A DNA stretch of 16,919 bases, taken from NCBI GenBank assembly GCA_030040625.1, contig JASHTI010000017.1, positions 1-16,919 on the forward strand. Reading direction: 5' to 3'. Numbering within the stretch: position 1 is the stretch's first letter; every line of letters starts with the position of its first letter. The notes beneath the pieces were generated by a model, which saw only the letters and a list, made by a program, of their open reading frames with translations, was not told the DNA's origin and ran no database searches. The position numbers were made by a program, and so were the translations under genes. Source of the DNA: Thermoplasmata archaeon (GTDB taxonomy: Archaea > Thermoplasmatota > Thermoplasmata > Lutacidiplasmatales > UBA184). This document shows positions 1-6,936 of this stretch, piece after piece.

Positions 1-832
1 CGACCAGGAGCACGCGGGCGCCGACGCACCGCGGAAGGCGGCCGATCGGGATCCCGGAAGCGATGTAGGCCGTCGGGCGCCCGAGCGGCCGGCCGAACCG
101 CCGCGCGAGGTGCGTGAGCAGGCGCTGGAAGTAGACCCGGGCCGCCGTCCCGTCGGCGTCGGCGGCGACCCCGACCCGGGCCCCTCCCCGACCGTCCGGG
201 ATCCACCAGCCGAAGAGCCCGGGCGCGAAGCTGCGACCGAGGTAGACCTCCACCACCTCCGGGTCGCCCGGGCTCGCGGGGTACTCCGCCTCGAACGCGG
301 GCAGGATCTCCACGGGACGGCGCAGACGGAACGCCCGGGCGACCGCGCTCGCGACGCCGTCGGCGCCGACGACGAGTCGCGCCGTGATCTCTCGCACCTT
401 CTCGTCCGGTCCGCGGAGCCGCACCCGGACGCCGTTCCGCGCCTCCTCGACCACCCCCTCGAAGCGGGTTCCGGTCCGGAACTCCGCGCCCGCCCGGGCG
501 GCCCGGTCCGCCAGGTGCTGATCGAGCGCCGCCCGGTCGAGCACGAAGGCGCGCGGTTCGTCGGCCCGGAACTCGACGGAGCCGAGGCTCGGGCCATAGA
601 CCGCCGCCCCGCGCACCGGCCGGACGACCGTCGCCTCGGCGCCGGAGAGATCGAGGACCCGCTGGGAGACGAGCCCGGCGCACTGCACCGGGCGACCGAC
701 GCGCGGGTGCTCTTCCGCGACGACGACCCGCAGGCCCGCCTCCGCGAGCCGGTAAGCGGCCGTCGAGCCGGCCGGGCCGGCGCCGACAACGAGGGCGTCG
801 ACCGTTTCGCCCGGGCCGCCGCCACCGGCCAT
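1..832 (-). CDS. Geranylgeranyl reductase family FAD-dependent oxidoreductase (partial, C-terminus beyond the window)
   Basis: 277 residues are visible and the frame is open to the window edge, so the C-terminus is missing. The N-terminus has a Rossmann FAD-binding fold with GAGPAG at about residues 17-22, followed by E-x-H-P and the PVQCAGLVS segment typical of the geranylgeranyl reductase family. Further on are VVGADG (second FAD motif) and FGWWIPDG, a family substrate-site region. In archaea such enzymes saturate the isoprenoid chains of ether lipids at the membrane, but paralogues act on other isoprenoids, so the exact substrate is inferred. The ATG is directly adjacent to the Kae1 stop (TAGATG), with no gap. 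This implies translational coupling and membership of the minus-strand operon that begins near 5582. Confidence 0.85.
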   Translation of the reverse strand, partial: MAGGGGPGETVDALVVGAGPAGSTAAYRLAEAGLRVVVAEEHPRVGRPVQCAGLVSQRVLDLSGAEATVVRPVRGAAVYGPSLGSVEFRADEPRAFVLDRAALDQHLADRAARAGAEFRTGTRFEGVVEEARNGVRVRLRGPDEKVREITARLVVGADGVASAVARAFRLRRPVEILPAFEAEYPASPGDPEVVEVYLGRSFAPGLFGWWIPDGRGGARVGVAADADGTAARVYFQRLLTHLARRFGRPLGRPTAYIASGIPIGRLPRCVGARVLLV

Positions 833-1870
833 CTACGCCGCCTCCCCCGCGCGCGAAGCGACGGACGGCCCCGGCACGACCCCGGGAGCCTCCCGCCAAG
901 GCGTGCGCACGAGGTCGGTCCGCTGTCGGGGCGCGACCGCCGAGTCGCGGATCGGCACGTCCAGACCGGCCCGGTGGGCCAGCAGGCCGGTCCAGGCGAT
1001 CATCGCCCCGTTGTCGACGCAGAGGGACCGGGGGGGCGCGAACATCGTGCCGCCCCGGCCCTCGACCATCGCGCGGACCATGCCGCGAAGACGCTCGTTG
1101 CAGGCGACCCCACCGCCGAGGACGACCGCGCGGCCCTTGAGGTGCGCCAGGGCGCGCTCCGTGATCTCGGTGAGCATCGAGTAGGCGGTGACCTCGACGG
1201 AGTAGGCGAGGTCCGGTCGAGGGACGCCCCGCGCATGGAGGGCGAGCGCCGCCGTGAGGATCCCGGAGAAGGCGACGTCCATCCCGTGGACCGAGTACGG
1301 CAGCGGGTGCAGCGCGCCGCCCTGCAGCGCCTCGCGCTCGAGCGCGGGCCCGCCCGGGAACGTCCCGCCGAGCGCGATCCAGAGCTTGTCGAGGAAGTTG
1401 CCGATCCCGACATCGAGCGTCTCGCCGAGCACGCGGTAGCGTCCGCGAGCGTAGGCGATCACCTGCGTGTTCCCGCCGCTGGCGTACAGCAGGACCGGAT
1501 CGTCGAGCCCGCTGAGCACGCGCGCGATCTCGACGTGCGAGACGCAGTGGTTCACCGGCACGAGCGGACGGTCCCAGGCCATCGCCAGCATGCGGGCGAC
1601 CGTCGCGCCGGCGCGAAGGCAGGGACCGAGCCCGGGTCCCTGGGCGAAGGCGACCGCTTCGACGTCGGCCGGCGCGACGTGGCCGTCGGCGAGCGCCCTC
1701 GCGACCAGCCCCGGCAGCAGGTCGACGTGATGGTTCGCCGCCTCCCGGGGGTGGATCCCGCCGTGCGCCGGCTTGTGCATGTCCGAGGTCAGCGCAACGA
1801 CGCGCGCCCGCTCGTCGACGATGCCGACGGAGGCGGTGTGCGCGGTCGACTCGATGCCCAGGACGACCAT
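833..1870 (-). CDS. kae1: Kae1, KEOPS subunit for tRNA t6A37 threonylcarbamoyl transfer
   Basis: The protein is 345 residues and opens with the ASKHA-type start GIESTAHT. Metal ligands are visible as H108 and H112 (NHCVSH), Y129 in the YASGGNTQ loop and D286 in CVDNGAM. GGGVACN (about 253-258) is the nucleotide-binding glycine-rich segment. Kae1 transfers threonylcarbamoyl to A37 of ANN-decoding tRNAs as part of KEOPS with Bud32, Cgi121 and Pcc1. In several euryarchaea Kae1 is fused to the Bud32 kinase. Here the protein ends about 25 residues past the conserved APRQRTD-WR segment and the next gene is a flavoprotein, so Bud32 must be encoded elsewhere. It lies 38 nt after the 76-residue gene. 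No Shine-Dalgarno is obvious, and the start was chosen because the fold begins there. Confidence 0.96.
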   Translation of the reverse strand: MVVLGIESTAHTASVGIVDERARVVALTSDMHKPAHGGIHPREAANHHVDLLPGLVARALADGHVAPADVEAVAFAQGPGLGPCLRAGATVARMLAMAWDRPLVPVNHCVSHVEIARVLSGLDDPVLLYASGGNTQVIAYARGRYRVLGETLDVGIGNFLDKLWIALGGTFPGGPALEREALQGGALHPLPYSVHGMDVAFSGILTAALALHARGVPRPDLAYSVEVTAYSMLTEITERALAHLKGRAVVLGGGVACNERLRGMVRAMVEGRGGTMFAPPRSLCVDNGAMIAWTGLLAHRAGLDVPIRDSAVAPRQRTDLVRTPWREAPGVVPGPSVASRAGEAA

Positions 1871-1908
1871 CGTCGGGGGAGCCGCCGGGTCGTCTTAGCG
1901 CCGGCCGG

Positions 1909-2139
1909 TCACTCCTCGGTCGACTCGATCCGGAAGGCGACGCGCGCTCCGCGCAGCGCCTCCTGGACCCGATCGGCGAGGTCGAGCGTCTCGCGGACGT
2001 TCGCGGCGCGGCCCCAGTCGTAGACGAAGTCGTAACCGTCCGACTCGGGGCGGAAACCGAGGCTCTCGAGGGTCTCGGCGACCTCGGAGTAGGGCGCGCC
2101 CTCGCTGCTGAACTGCAGGAGCAGGAAGGTGCGCGTCAT
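1909..2139 (-). CDS. Conserved-looking 76-residue protein of unknown function
   Basis: I do not recognise this protein as a named family. It starts MTRTFLLLQFSSEG and reads like a small alpha/beta domain: a hydrophobic strand (4-10), a helix (17-27, YSEVAETLESLG), a second strand with YDFVYDW (36-42), a long helix (48-63) and a last strand VAFRIES (67-73). That order, beta-alpha-beta-alpha-beta, suggests a ferredoxin-like or ACT-like fold (inference). The ATG at 2139 is preferred over the much longer in-frame extension toward 2901, which would run inside arcTGT and has arginine/proline-rich shadow composition. It sits between arcTGT (47 nt upstream) and Kae1 (38 nt downstream), both tRNA modification genes, so a role in the same process or as a partner is possible but unproven. 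Confidence 0.8.
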   Translation of the reverse strand: MTRTFLLLQFSSEGAPYSEVAETLESLGFRPESDGYDFVYDWGRAANVRETLDLADRVQEALRGARVAFRIESTEE

Positions 2140-2186
2140 CGCTGCGAGGGGGGCGGCCGGTGCTAGCCCGTGCCCCGAGCAAAAGC

Positions 2187-4163
2187 TCATCGCCTCCGCG
2201 GGGGCCCGGCCGGCTCGTCCTCGGGCCCGACCGGCTCGGCGGCCGTCTCCTCGTCGTCCGGCTCGGGGGAGGACGTGTGGGAGGTGACCCACGCCGCGAC
2301 GCCGCGACGGAACCGGAGCATCTCGGCCGGCGCGAGCAGGAGCCGGCCTACCGCGATCAGCATTCCGTCGCGGCCCACCAGGAGCGCGCTCGCCCCCGGG
2401 GCGAGCGCGGGATCCGCGCCCTCGACGAACTTCGCAAAGAGGCTCCGACCCTCGCGGACGAACGGCGCCGCATCGGGGGCGACCACCACGCGCCCTCGTC
2501 CGGGCGGCAGGCGGGCGTTCAGAAGGGCCCCGCCGATCAGCGTCGGGCGCGGGCGGGCATCGTTCCCGAACACGAAGGCGATCGCGTCGCGATGCCGGAG
2601 CCGGCGGAGGCGGCCGGTGCGCCGGGAGCGCTCCACCGAGAGCTCGGGGGCGAGCGAATCCGCCACGGCGGGGCCGTACGCCCACTCCAGCAGGCGCACC
2701 ACCTGGCGCTGGGTCCAGGCGGCGCTCCAGTCGCGCTCGAAGTCGAGCTCGGGATGCGCGGCCCGGAGCTGCCCTCGGAGCTCGGCGGCGCGGAGGCTCG
2801 ACCGCGGAGGCTCGAACTCGTCCACGCCCAGGTACGGTCCGACCGGATAGAGCTCGGTGAGCTCGACGGGGACCGGGCCGAGCGGGCCCTCGGCGTCCCA
2901 CTCGAGCGGACGGCCGTCCGGGCGGGCCAGCGGGACGTGGCGAAGGTACTCCTCTCGCAACGGCACGCGGGGGAGCGGGAGGGCCGGCCCGTGGGCGGCA
3001 CGATACTCGGCGATCCGGGCCTGGAAGATCGTGACCGCCGGACGCGAGCCGCTCCAGGGGCCGGTCTCGCGGAAGGCGCGGCGGCTCTCCGGTTCCGTCG
3101 CCCAGAAGAGCTCGGTCGACGCCGCGGCGACTCCCAGCCCGGCCCGGAGCGCGGGGTGGCCGACCGCGCGCCGCTCGGCGAGCTCCCAGAGGGTCCCGTC
3201 CCGGATCGCCTGCCGGACCCGGCCGACCTCTTCCATCGAGACGAGGAGGTTGTGGCGGGCGAGCGCTGCCTCGCGGGGAGCGGCCGGCCAGCCGGCGACC
3301 TCGTTGAGCGGGTGCTCGGCGCAGAGGGCACAGTGGCAGGTCCGCTCGCGCAGCCCGTCGACGTCGACCGTGCCGTCCGGGAACAGCAGCTTGCCGCGGC
3401 GCGCGAACTTGTGGTACGCCGACGAGTCGAACAGGTCGACGCCGAACAGCGCGGCGAACGCGAACGTCATCGGATGGCCGGTGCCGAAGAGGTGGACGGC
3501 CGCCTCGGGAGCGAGCGCCGGTCGCGCCGCGACGAGCGCGCGCGCGAGCTCCGGGAAGCGGTACTGCTCGAGCAGCGGGACGACCCCGCCGACCGCGAGC
3601 ACATCACCGAGGGCGCTGGCTCGGGCGGCGGATCGGGCACGGAGGTCGGCATGGGCGCCGCCCTGCACGGGCACCGCGAGGAGCCCGGGACGCGCGGCGC
3701 GGGCCGCCCGCGCCCGGGCGTCGGTCGCGGCCAGCGCCGCCGCGGCCTCGTCGTAGGTCGACTCCGGCTCGGTGAAGACGTCTAGGACGGTCGCGATGTC
3801 CGAGCCGATCCGGTTCTGGAAGTCGAGGATCTCGTCGGCGCCGACTTCCACGGAGCCGTAGGCGTGCTGCTGGAACGCCCCGGAGTCCGTCATGACGACC
3901 CCGTCGAAGTCGATCAGACGGTGGATCCCGTCCCGCTCGGCGACGAGCCGGAGCGGTGGGGTTCGCCACGTGATGTAGGACGACGTGATGACACCGCGGA
4001 CCCCCCAGCGCCGAGCCATCTCGGACGGACGACAGCTCTGCCGCTCGGGGTCCGGATGGACGACCGGCAGGAGCGCCGGGGTCTCCAGCGTCCCGTGCGG
4101 CGTGTGCAGGCGGCCGAGCCGGGCGAGCCCGTCCCGCTCGAGGAGCTCGAAGGCGTTCGTCAT
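2187..4163 (-). CDS. tgtA: Archaeosine tRNA-guanine transglycosylase (arcTGT)
   Basis: This full-length 658-residue arcTGT exchanges guanine-15 in the tRNA D-loop for preQ0, the first step of archaeosine formation. The TIM-barrel catalytic domain shows D93 in VMTDSGAFQ and nucleophile candidate D246 in LFDSSAY. The zinc site is C276, C278, C281 and H304 (CHCALC ... RHN), at the spacing expected for the family. The middle region (about 320-530) corresponds to the C1/C2 linker domains. A PUA domain covers roughly 560-630 (GRVVVAPDAAPFV through GVAAWV). After the PUA domain is an acidic, proline-rich tail of about 30 residues that looks disordered and is not part of the family core. The start lies 6 nt after the UDG stop, so translation is probably coupled. 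The amidotransferase or lyase that completes archaeosine is not in the window. Confidence 0.96.
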   Translation of the reverse strand: MTNAFELLERDGLARLGRLHTPHGTLETPALLPVVHPDPERQSCRPSEMARRWGVRGVITSSYITWRTPPLRLVAERDGIHRLIDFDGVVMTDSGAFQQHAYGSVEVGADEILDFQNRIGSDIATVLDVFTEPESTYDEAAAALAATDARARAARAARPGLLAVPVQGGAHADLRARSAARASALGDVLAVGGVVPLLEQYRFPELARALVAARPALAPEAAVHLFGTGHPMTFAFAALFGVDLFDSSAYHKFARRGKLLFPDGTVDVDGLRERTCHCALCAEHPLNEVAGWPAAPREAALARHNLLVSMEEVGRVRQAIRDGTLWELAERRAVGHPALRAGLGVAAASTELFWATEPESRRAFRETGPWSGSRPAVTIFQARIAEYRAAHGPALPLPRVPLREEYLRHVPLARPDGRPLEWDAEGPLGPVPVELTELYPVGPYLGVDEFEPPRSSLRAAELRGQLRAAHPELDFERDWSAAWTQRQVVRLLEWAYGPAVADSLAPELSVERSRRTGRLRRLRHRDAIAFVFGNDARPRPTLIGGALLNARLPPGRGRVVVAPDAAPFVREGRSLFAKFVEGADPALAPGASALLVGRDGMLIAVGRLLLAPAEMLRFRRGVAAWVTSHTSSPEPDDEETAAEPVGPEDEPAGPPRRR

Positions 4164-4169
4164 CGCCGG

Positions 4170-4898
4170 TCAGTTCCTCGAGCGGGCCGCCGCCCCGGCG
4201 CCGGCGCTCTCGGCGGGCTGGTACGCGGCCCGAATCCGACGCAAGAGGTCGATGAACATCGGTCCGGTCAGCTTGCCCGTCTGCGTGTTCTGAGGGCTCG
4301 GGTGGTACGAGGCCCAGAGGATCGGTCGCCCCGGGCCGAGCGGTGCGCAGGCGCCGTGGGCGAACGGGACGCGGGGGTTCTCGACGCCGTAGACCCGGGC
4401 GGCCGCCGGGAGGACCGCCGACCACGCGATGCCTCCGAGTGCGAGGATCGCCCGGGTGCGTCGCAGGAGCCGCAGCTCGCGGTCGAGGTACGGCGCGCAA
4501 TGGGCGGACTCGGCCGGGCTCGGGTGGTTCCCCGGAGGGACGCAGCGGACCGCGGCGGTGAGGTACAGGTCGTGGTAGGCGAGCCCATCGCCGCGCGCCT
4601 CGGAGGTCGGCTGGTTCGCGAGCCCCACCGCATGGAAGGCGCGGACCAGGAAGGCGGCGGAGCGGTCGCCGGTGAAGACCCGGCCGGTCCGGTTGGACCC
4701 GTGCGCGGCCGGTGCCAGGCCGACGGCGACCAAGCGAGCGTCCGGATCGCCGAAGCCCGGGACGCCGCGGCCCCAGTACGCCTCCCCCGCGTAGGCCCGC
4801 TTGCGCTCCCGCGCGAGCCGCTCACGGTACGTCACCAGGCGCGGGCATCGCCGGCAGGCGACGATCTCCGCCCGGATCTGCGCCAGCGTGTCGTCCAC
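4170..4898 (-). CDS. Family 5 uracil-DNA glycosylase (UDGb type, Fe-S cluster)
   Basis: The 242-residue protein removes uracil and other deaminated bases from DNA to start base-excision repair. Four cysteines at C15, C18 (ACRRC), C119 (RCVPP) and C134 (HCAPYL) have the spacing that holds a 4Fe-4S cluster in family 4/5 enzymes. Motif A is GLAPAAHGSNRTGRVFTGD (about 60-78), where an alanine-rich loop replaces the acidic or asparagine catalytic residue of other families. The second motif, HPSPQNTQTGKLT (about 199-211), is diagnostic of family 5. The start codon is GTG at 4896-4898, 21 nt after the upstream gene's stop. A repair gene in an operon with tRNA modification genes may simply reflect co-expression of housekeeping functions. 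Confidence 0.93.
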   Translation of the reverse strand: MDDTLAQIRAEIVACRRCPRLVTYRERLARERKRAYAGEAYWGRGVPGFGDPDARLVAVGLAPAAHGSNRTGRVFTGDRSAAFLVRAFHAVGLANQPTSEARGDGLAYHDLYLTAAVRCVPPGNHPSPAESAHCAPYLDRELRLLRRTRAILALGGIAWSAVLPAAARVYGVENPRVPFAHGACAPLGPGRPILWASYHPSPQNTQTGKLTGPMFIDLLRRIRAAYQPAESAGAGAAARSRN

Positions 4899-4919
4899 GG
4901 GCCGCCAGCGCGCGGGTCC

Positions 4920-5582
4920 TTATCGGCTCCCCGGGCCGGCCGGCGCTCCGCCGGCGTCGGCGAAGCGGTAGCCGGCGAGCTCGAGGATATCGTCGTGAAG
5001 GCGCGTGAACGCCCGTCGCGGCGTTTCGGAGGGTGCGACGAAGCGCAGCTGCCGCCAGGCCGGGTGCCGGGGCGGATCGGGACCCGGCAGTTCGGCCCGG
5101 AAGAGGAAGTCGAGGTCCCAGTGCTGGTGCTGCGTCGGGCGTCTCGGCGGGGTGTACGTCTCGGAGAAGACCTCGGGACCCGTCACCTCGACCCCCTCGA
5201 GCCCGAGCTGCTCCGTGAGGATGCGGGCGGCCGCCTCGCGGGGCGGCTCGAAGAACTGCAGGTGGCAGGAAGGCAGCATCCACTCCCCGACCTCGCGCCA
5301 GAGGCGCAGGCGCGCGGCGTCCAGCGCCCCGATCCGCTCCCACGGCCCGGAAGGATCGACCTGGCCGACGAGCAGCCGTTCGCGGTCCCCGCGGGGGGAC
5401 AGGAGAAGGAACACCGACAGGCACATGCCATCGGCCGGCAGGCGCCAGAACCCCTCCGAGGCCGGCCGGGAGTCGGAGAACCGACAGAACTGTCGGGGTC
5501 CTCCGGCGGGCGGTGGCGTGGGCCCCGGCGACCGGCTCGACGTGGCGGGCCGGCTCCCTCGCATCCGAACGGGGTCGGGCAC
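4920..5582 (-). CDS. Nudix-fold protein with degenerate Nudix box
   Basis: The 220-residue protein has a core that reads as a Nudix fold: strand GMCLSVFLLLS (52-62), LLVGQVD, a W-x-LP strand, then a box-like helix at residues 106-128 and the strands beyond it. Against the canonical G-x5-E-x7-R-E-U-x-E-E-x-G-U pattern, the first glycine is C106, the first glutamate E112 is kept, R120 is kept, the following glutamate is I121, and the E-E pair is E124-Q125 before G127-L128. Two metal-binding positions are therefore altered, so canonical pyrophosphohydrolase activity looks unlikely (inference). The first 30 residues are proline/serine-rich and poorly supported. The GTG at 5582 is used because a promoter lies just upstream, but ATG at 5564 is a credible alternative. 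It heads the minus-strand operon. Confidence 0.75.
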   Translation of the reverse strand: MPDPVRMRGSRPATSSRSPGPTPPPAGGPRQFCRFSDSRPASEGFWRLPADGMCLSVFLLLSPRGDRERLLVGQVDPSGPWERIGALDAARLRLWREVGEWMLPSCHLQFFEPPREAAARILTEQLGLEGVEVTGPEVFSETYTPPRRPTQHQHWDLDFLFRAELPGPDPPRHPAWRQLRFVAPSETPRRAFTRLHDDILELAGYRFADAGGAPAGPGSR

Positions 5583-5613
5583 GGCGCTCCCGCCGCCCCG
5601 AGCGCCGCCGGAG

Positions 5614-5619
5614 GATAAG
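5614..5619 (-). promoter_or_regulatory. TATA-like box for the minus-strand operon (UDG, tgtA, kae1, GGR)
   Basis: On the minus strand the sequence reads CTCTTATCC, an AT-rich island inside very GC-rich DNA. Its centre is about 34 nt upstream of the GTG at 5582, which predicts a transcript start near 5590 and a leader of about 8 nt. The same CTTATC core appears ahead of the Sec61-beta gene and the surface protein gene in this window. Confidence 0.5.
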
Positions 5620-5646
5620 AGTCGGGCCCGCCCCCACCTTCGGTGC

Positions 5647-5659
5647 TCACCACCGGTGA
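5647..5659. promoter_or_regulatory. Inverted repeat next to the beta-helix gene promoter (possible operator)
   Basis: The sequence TCACCACCGGTGA has 5-nt arms (TCACC and GGTGA) around a 3-nt spacer, and it contains the perfect 8-nt palindrome CACCGGTG at 5651-5658. It ends 7 nt before the TATA box at 5667, where a bound regulator would affect TBP/TFB access. The downstream winged-helix protein is a candidate binder, but this is inference. Short palindromes are common by chance at this GC content. Confidence 0.3.
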
Positions 5660-5666
5660 CGCACGC

Positions 5667-5672
5667 CTATAC
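5667..5672 (+). promoter_or_regulatory. TATA box for the beta-helix/bactofilin-like gene
   Basis: CTATAC is centred 26-27 nt before the ATG at 5696. This is the archaeal TATA-to-start distance, so the transcript is predicted to be leaderless. No Shine-Dalgarno is present before this ATG, in agreement. Confidence 0.6.
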
Positions 5673-5695
5673 CTCCGCGCACCGATGACCCTCCG

Positions 5696-6913
5696 ATGAC
5701 GGAGCAGCGGGTCCCACGTGGCGCGAAGGTCCGCCTCGGCGCGGTCGAGGGGGACCTGCGCCTGGAGACCGGGGTCCGCGTCGAGGTCGAGGAGCGGCTC
5801 CGGGTCGCCGGGGAGATCCGATGCGACGGGCGGGCGGAGTTCGTCGGCCCGGTCGAGTGCGAGCGACTCCGGGTCGACGACGGCGACGTCATGATCCGGG
5901 GGGATCTGCAGGTCCACCGGGAGATCTCCGCGCGGGACAGCGCGCTCGAGATCACGGGCGGGCTCCAGGCCGGCCGCGTGGACGTCGACCGTCGGTTGAA
6001 CGTCGCCGGCCCGGCCGTCGCCGAGGAGGTCGAGGTCGGGGGCGCGCTCCGGGGAGGCGCCAGTCTTACCGCCGATCGGGTCGCTGTCGGGGGCCGGCTG
6101 TCGGTCGCGGGCAAGCTGACCGCGCGGAGCGTGGAGGCCGGCGGCGCCATCGATGCCGGCACGGTCGACCTCGAGTCGCTCGAGGTCGGCGGCGCGGCGG
6201 AGGTCGGCGGCGGGGCGATCCGCACCTCGATCGAGGCGGGCGGCCGCTTCCGCGCGACCGGACCGTTGCTGTTCGGCACCCTCGAGGTCGGGGGGGTGGC
6301 CGAACTGGGCGCCGGCTCCACGGGGGACCGTGTGGAGGTCGGGGGAAAGTTCTCCGCGGACGGCGACCTCACCTTCGCCACGCTGGAGGTCGGCGGGATC
6401 GGCTCCGTGCGGGGCGATGCTACCGGCGGCACGGTCACCATCGGCGGGCGGTTCGAGGTCCGCGGCTCGCTGCGCCTCCAGGGCAAGGCCGAGATCGGCG
6501 GCTCGATCTCGGTGGGCGAGGCGGTGGACGGCGATTCGCTGGAGGTCGGCGGTCACCTCGAGGCCCGTCGTGCCGTCTTCCGGGGTACCGCCGAGATCGG
6601 CGGCCAGGTCACGACCCGGGAGGGGCTCAAGGCCGCCCGGATCCAGCTCGGGCGCCGGGCCCGGGCGGCCGGTCCGCTCGTCGGCGGGGAGGTGCGCGTC
6701 GACGACCGCGGCCACGTGGAGGACGTCTACGGCGACTCCGTCGAGCTCGGAGATCGCGTGGAGGCACGCCGCGTGCAGGGCCGACGCGTCCGGCTCGGTG
6801 ATCGCGTCAGCGTCGACGAGGTCCTCTACACGGAGAGCCTGGAGAGCGGCGACGACGTCAGCGTGCGCACGCCGGCCCGGAAGGTCGACCGGCTGGAGCC
6901 GTTCCCGCTCTAG
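5696..6913 (+). CDS. Bactofilin-like, polymer-forming beta-helix repeat protein (405 aa)
   Basis: Most of the protein is a repeat of about 17 residues with consensus [VLI]-E-[VAI]-G-G-x-[FL]-x-[AV]-x-G-x-L-x-x-x-[ST]. Units begin at residues 95, 112, 129, 146, 162, 179, 196, 213, 230, 247, 265, 282, 299, 316, 333, 349, 365 and 382, so spacing is 17 with only a few 16s and one 18. In the last four units GG becomes GD and the coil ends with a short PARKVDRLEPF cap. Seventeen-residue hydrophobic coils of this kind form a beta-helix in bactofilins, cytoskeletal proteins that polymerise without nucleotide. Bactofilin cores usually have far fewer coils, so this looks like an extended relative. No signal peptide or membrane segment is visible, so it is probably cytoplasmic. 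Polymerisation is inferred, not shown. Confidence 0.75.
   Translation: MTEQRVPRGAKVRLGAVEGDLRLETGVRVEVEERLRVAGEIRCDGRAEFVGPVECERLRVDDGDVMIRGDLQVHREISARDSALEITGGLQAGRVDVDRRLNVAGPAVAEEVEVGGALRGGASLTADRVAVGGRLSVAGKLTARSVEAGGAIDAGTVDLESLEVGGAAEVGGGAIRTSIEAGGRFRATGPLLFGTLEVGGVAELGAGSTGDRVEVGGKFSADGDLTFATLEVGGIGSVRGDATGGTVTIGGRFEVRGSLRLQGKAEIGGSISVGEAVDGDSLEVGGHLEARRAVFRGTAEIGGQVTTREGLKAARIQLGRRARAAGPLVGGEVRVDDRGHVEDVYGDSVELGDRVEARRVQGRRVRLGDRVSVDEVLYTESLESGDDVSVRTPARKVDRLEPFPL
5978..6889 (+). repeat. 51-bp coding tandem repeat array in the beta-helix gene
   Basis: Codons for the 17-residue coils give a 51-bp periodicity from about residue 95 to residue 398. Near-identical cores such as GAGGTCGGCGG or GAGGTCGGGGG recur near 6026, 6180, 6282, 6333 and 6384. 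The copies have diverged at the DNA level, so this is an old protein repeat rather than a recent satellite expansion. Confidence 0.7.
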
Positions 6914-6936
6914 CGGGATCTCGGAGAGTTGCGACG

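Noticed and set aside
110..2023. A 637-codon plus-strand open frame across the GGR and Kae1 genes
   Set aside because: It is codon-aligned antisense to real genes. Its translation is arginine/aspartate/glycine-rich without any recognisable domain, as expected at high GC where stops are rare.
2160..5618. Long plus-strand open frames (2160-3785 and 3864-5618) opposite arcTGT, UDG and the Nudix-like gene
   Set aside because: Both are mirrors of strongly supported minus-strand genes with conserved catalytic residues, and the translations look like composition-driven shadows.
5685..5699. A tiny four-codon open frame (MTLR) whose stop overlaps the beta-helix ATG
   Set aside because: The TATA box position predicts transcription starting at the main ATG, so this mini-frame would not be transcribed. 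It looks like a chance direct repeat of CGATGAC.
5183..6715. A 510-codon minus-strand open frame opposite the beta-helix gene
   Set aside because: Its repeats are the mirror of the 51-bp repeats. The plus-strand reading has a TATA box, a regular coil pattern and a proper downstream gene.
5978..6889. CRISPR-like array
   Set aside because: The 51-bp periodicity is wholly coding, without distinct repeats and unique spacers, and is explained by the beta-helix coils.
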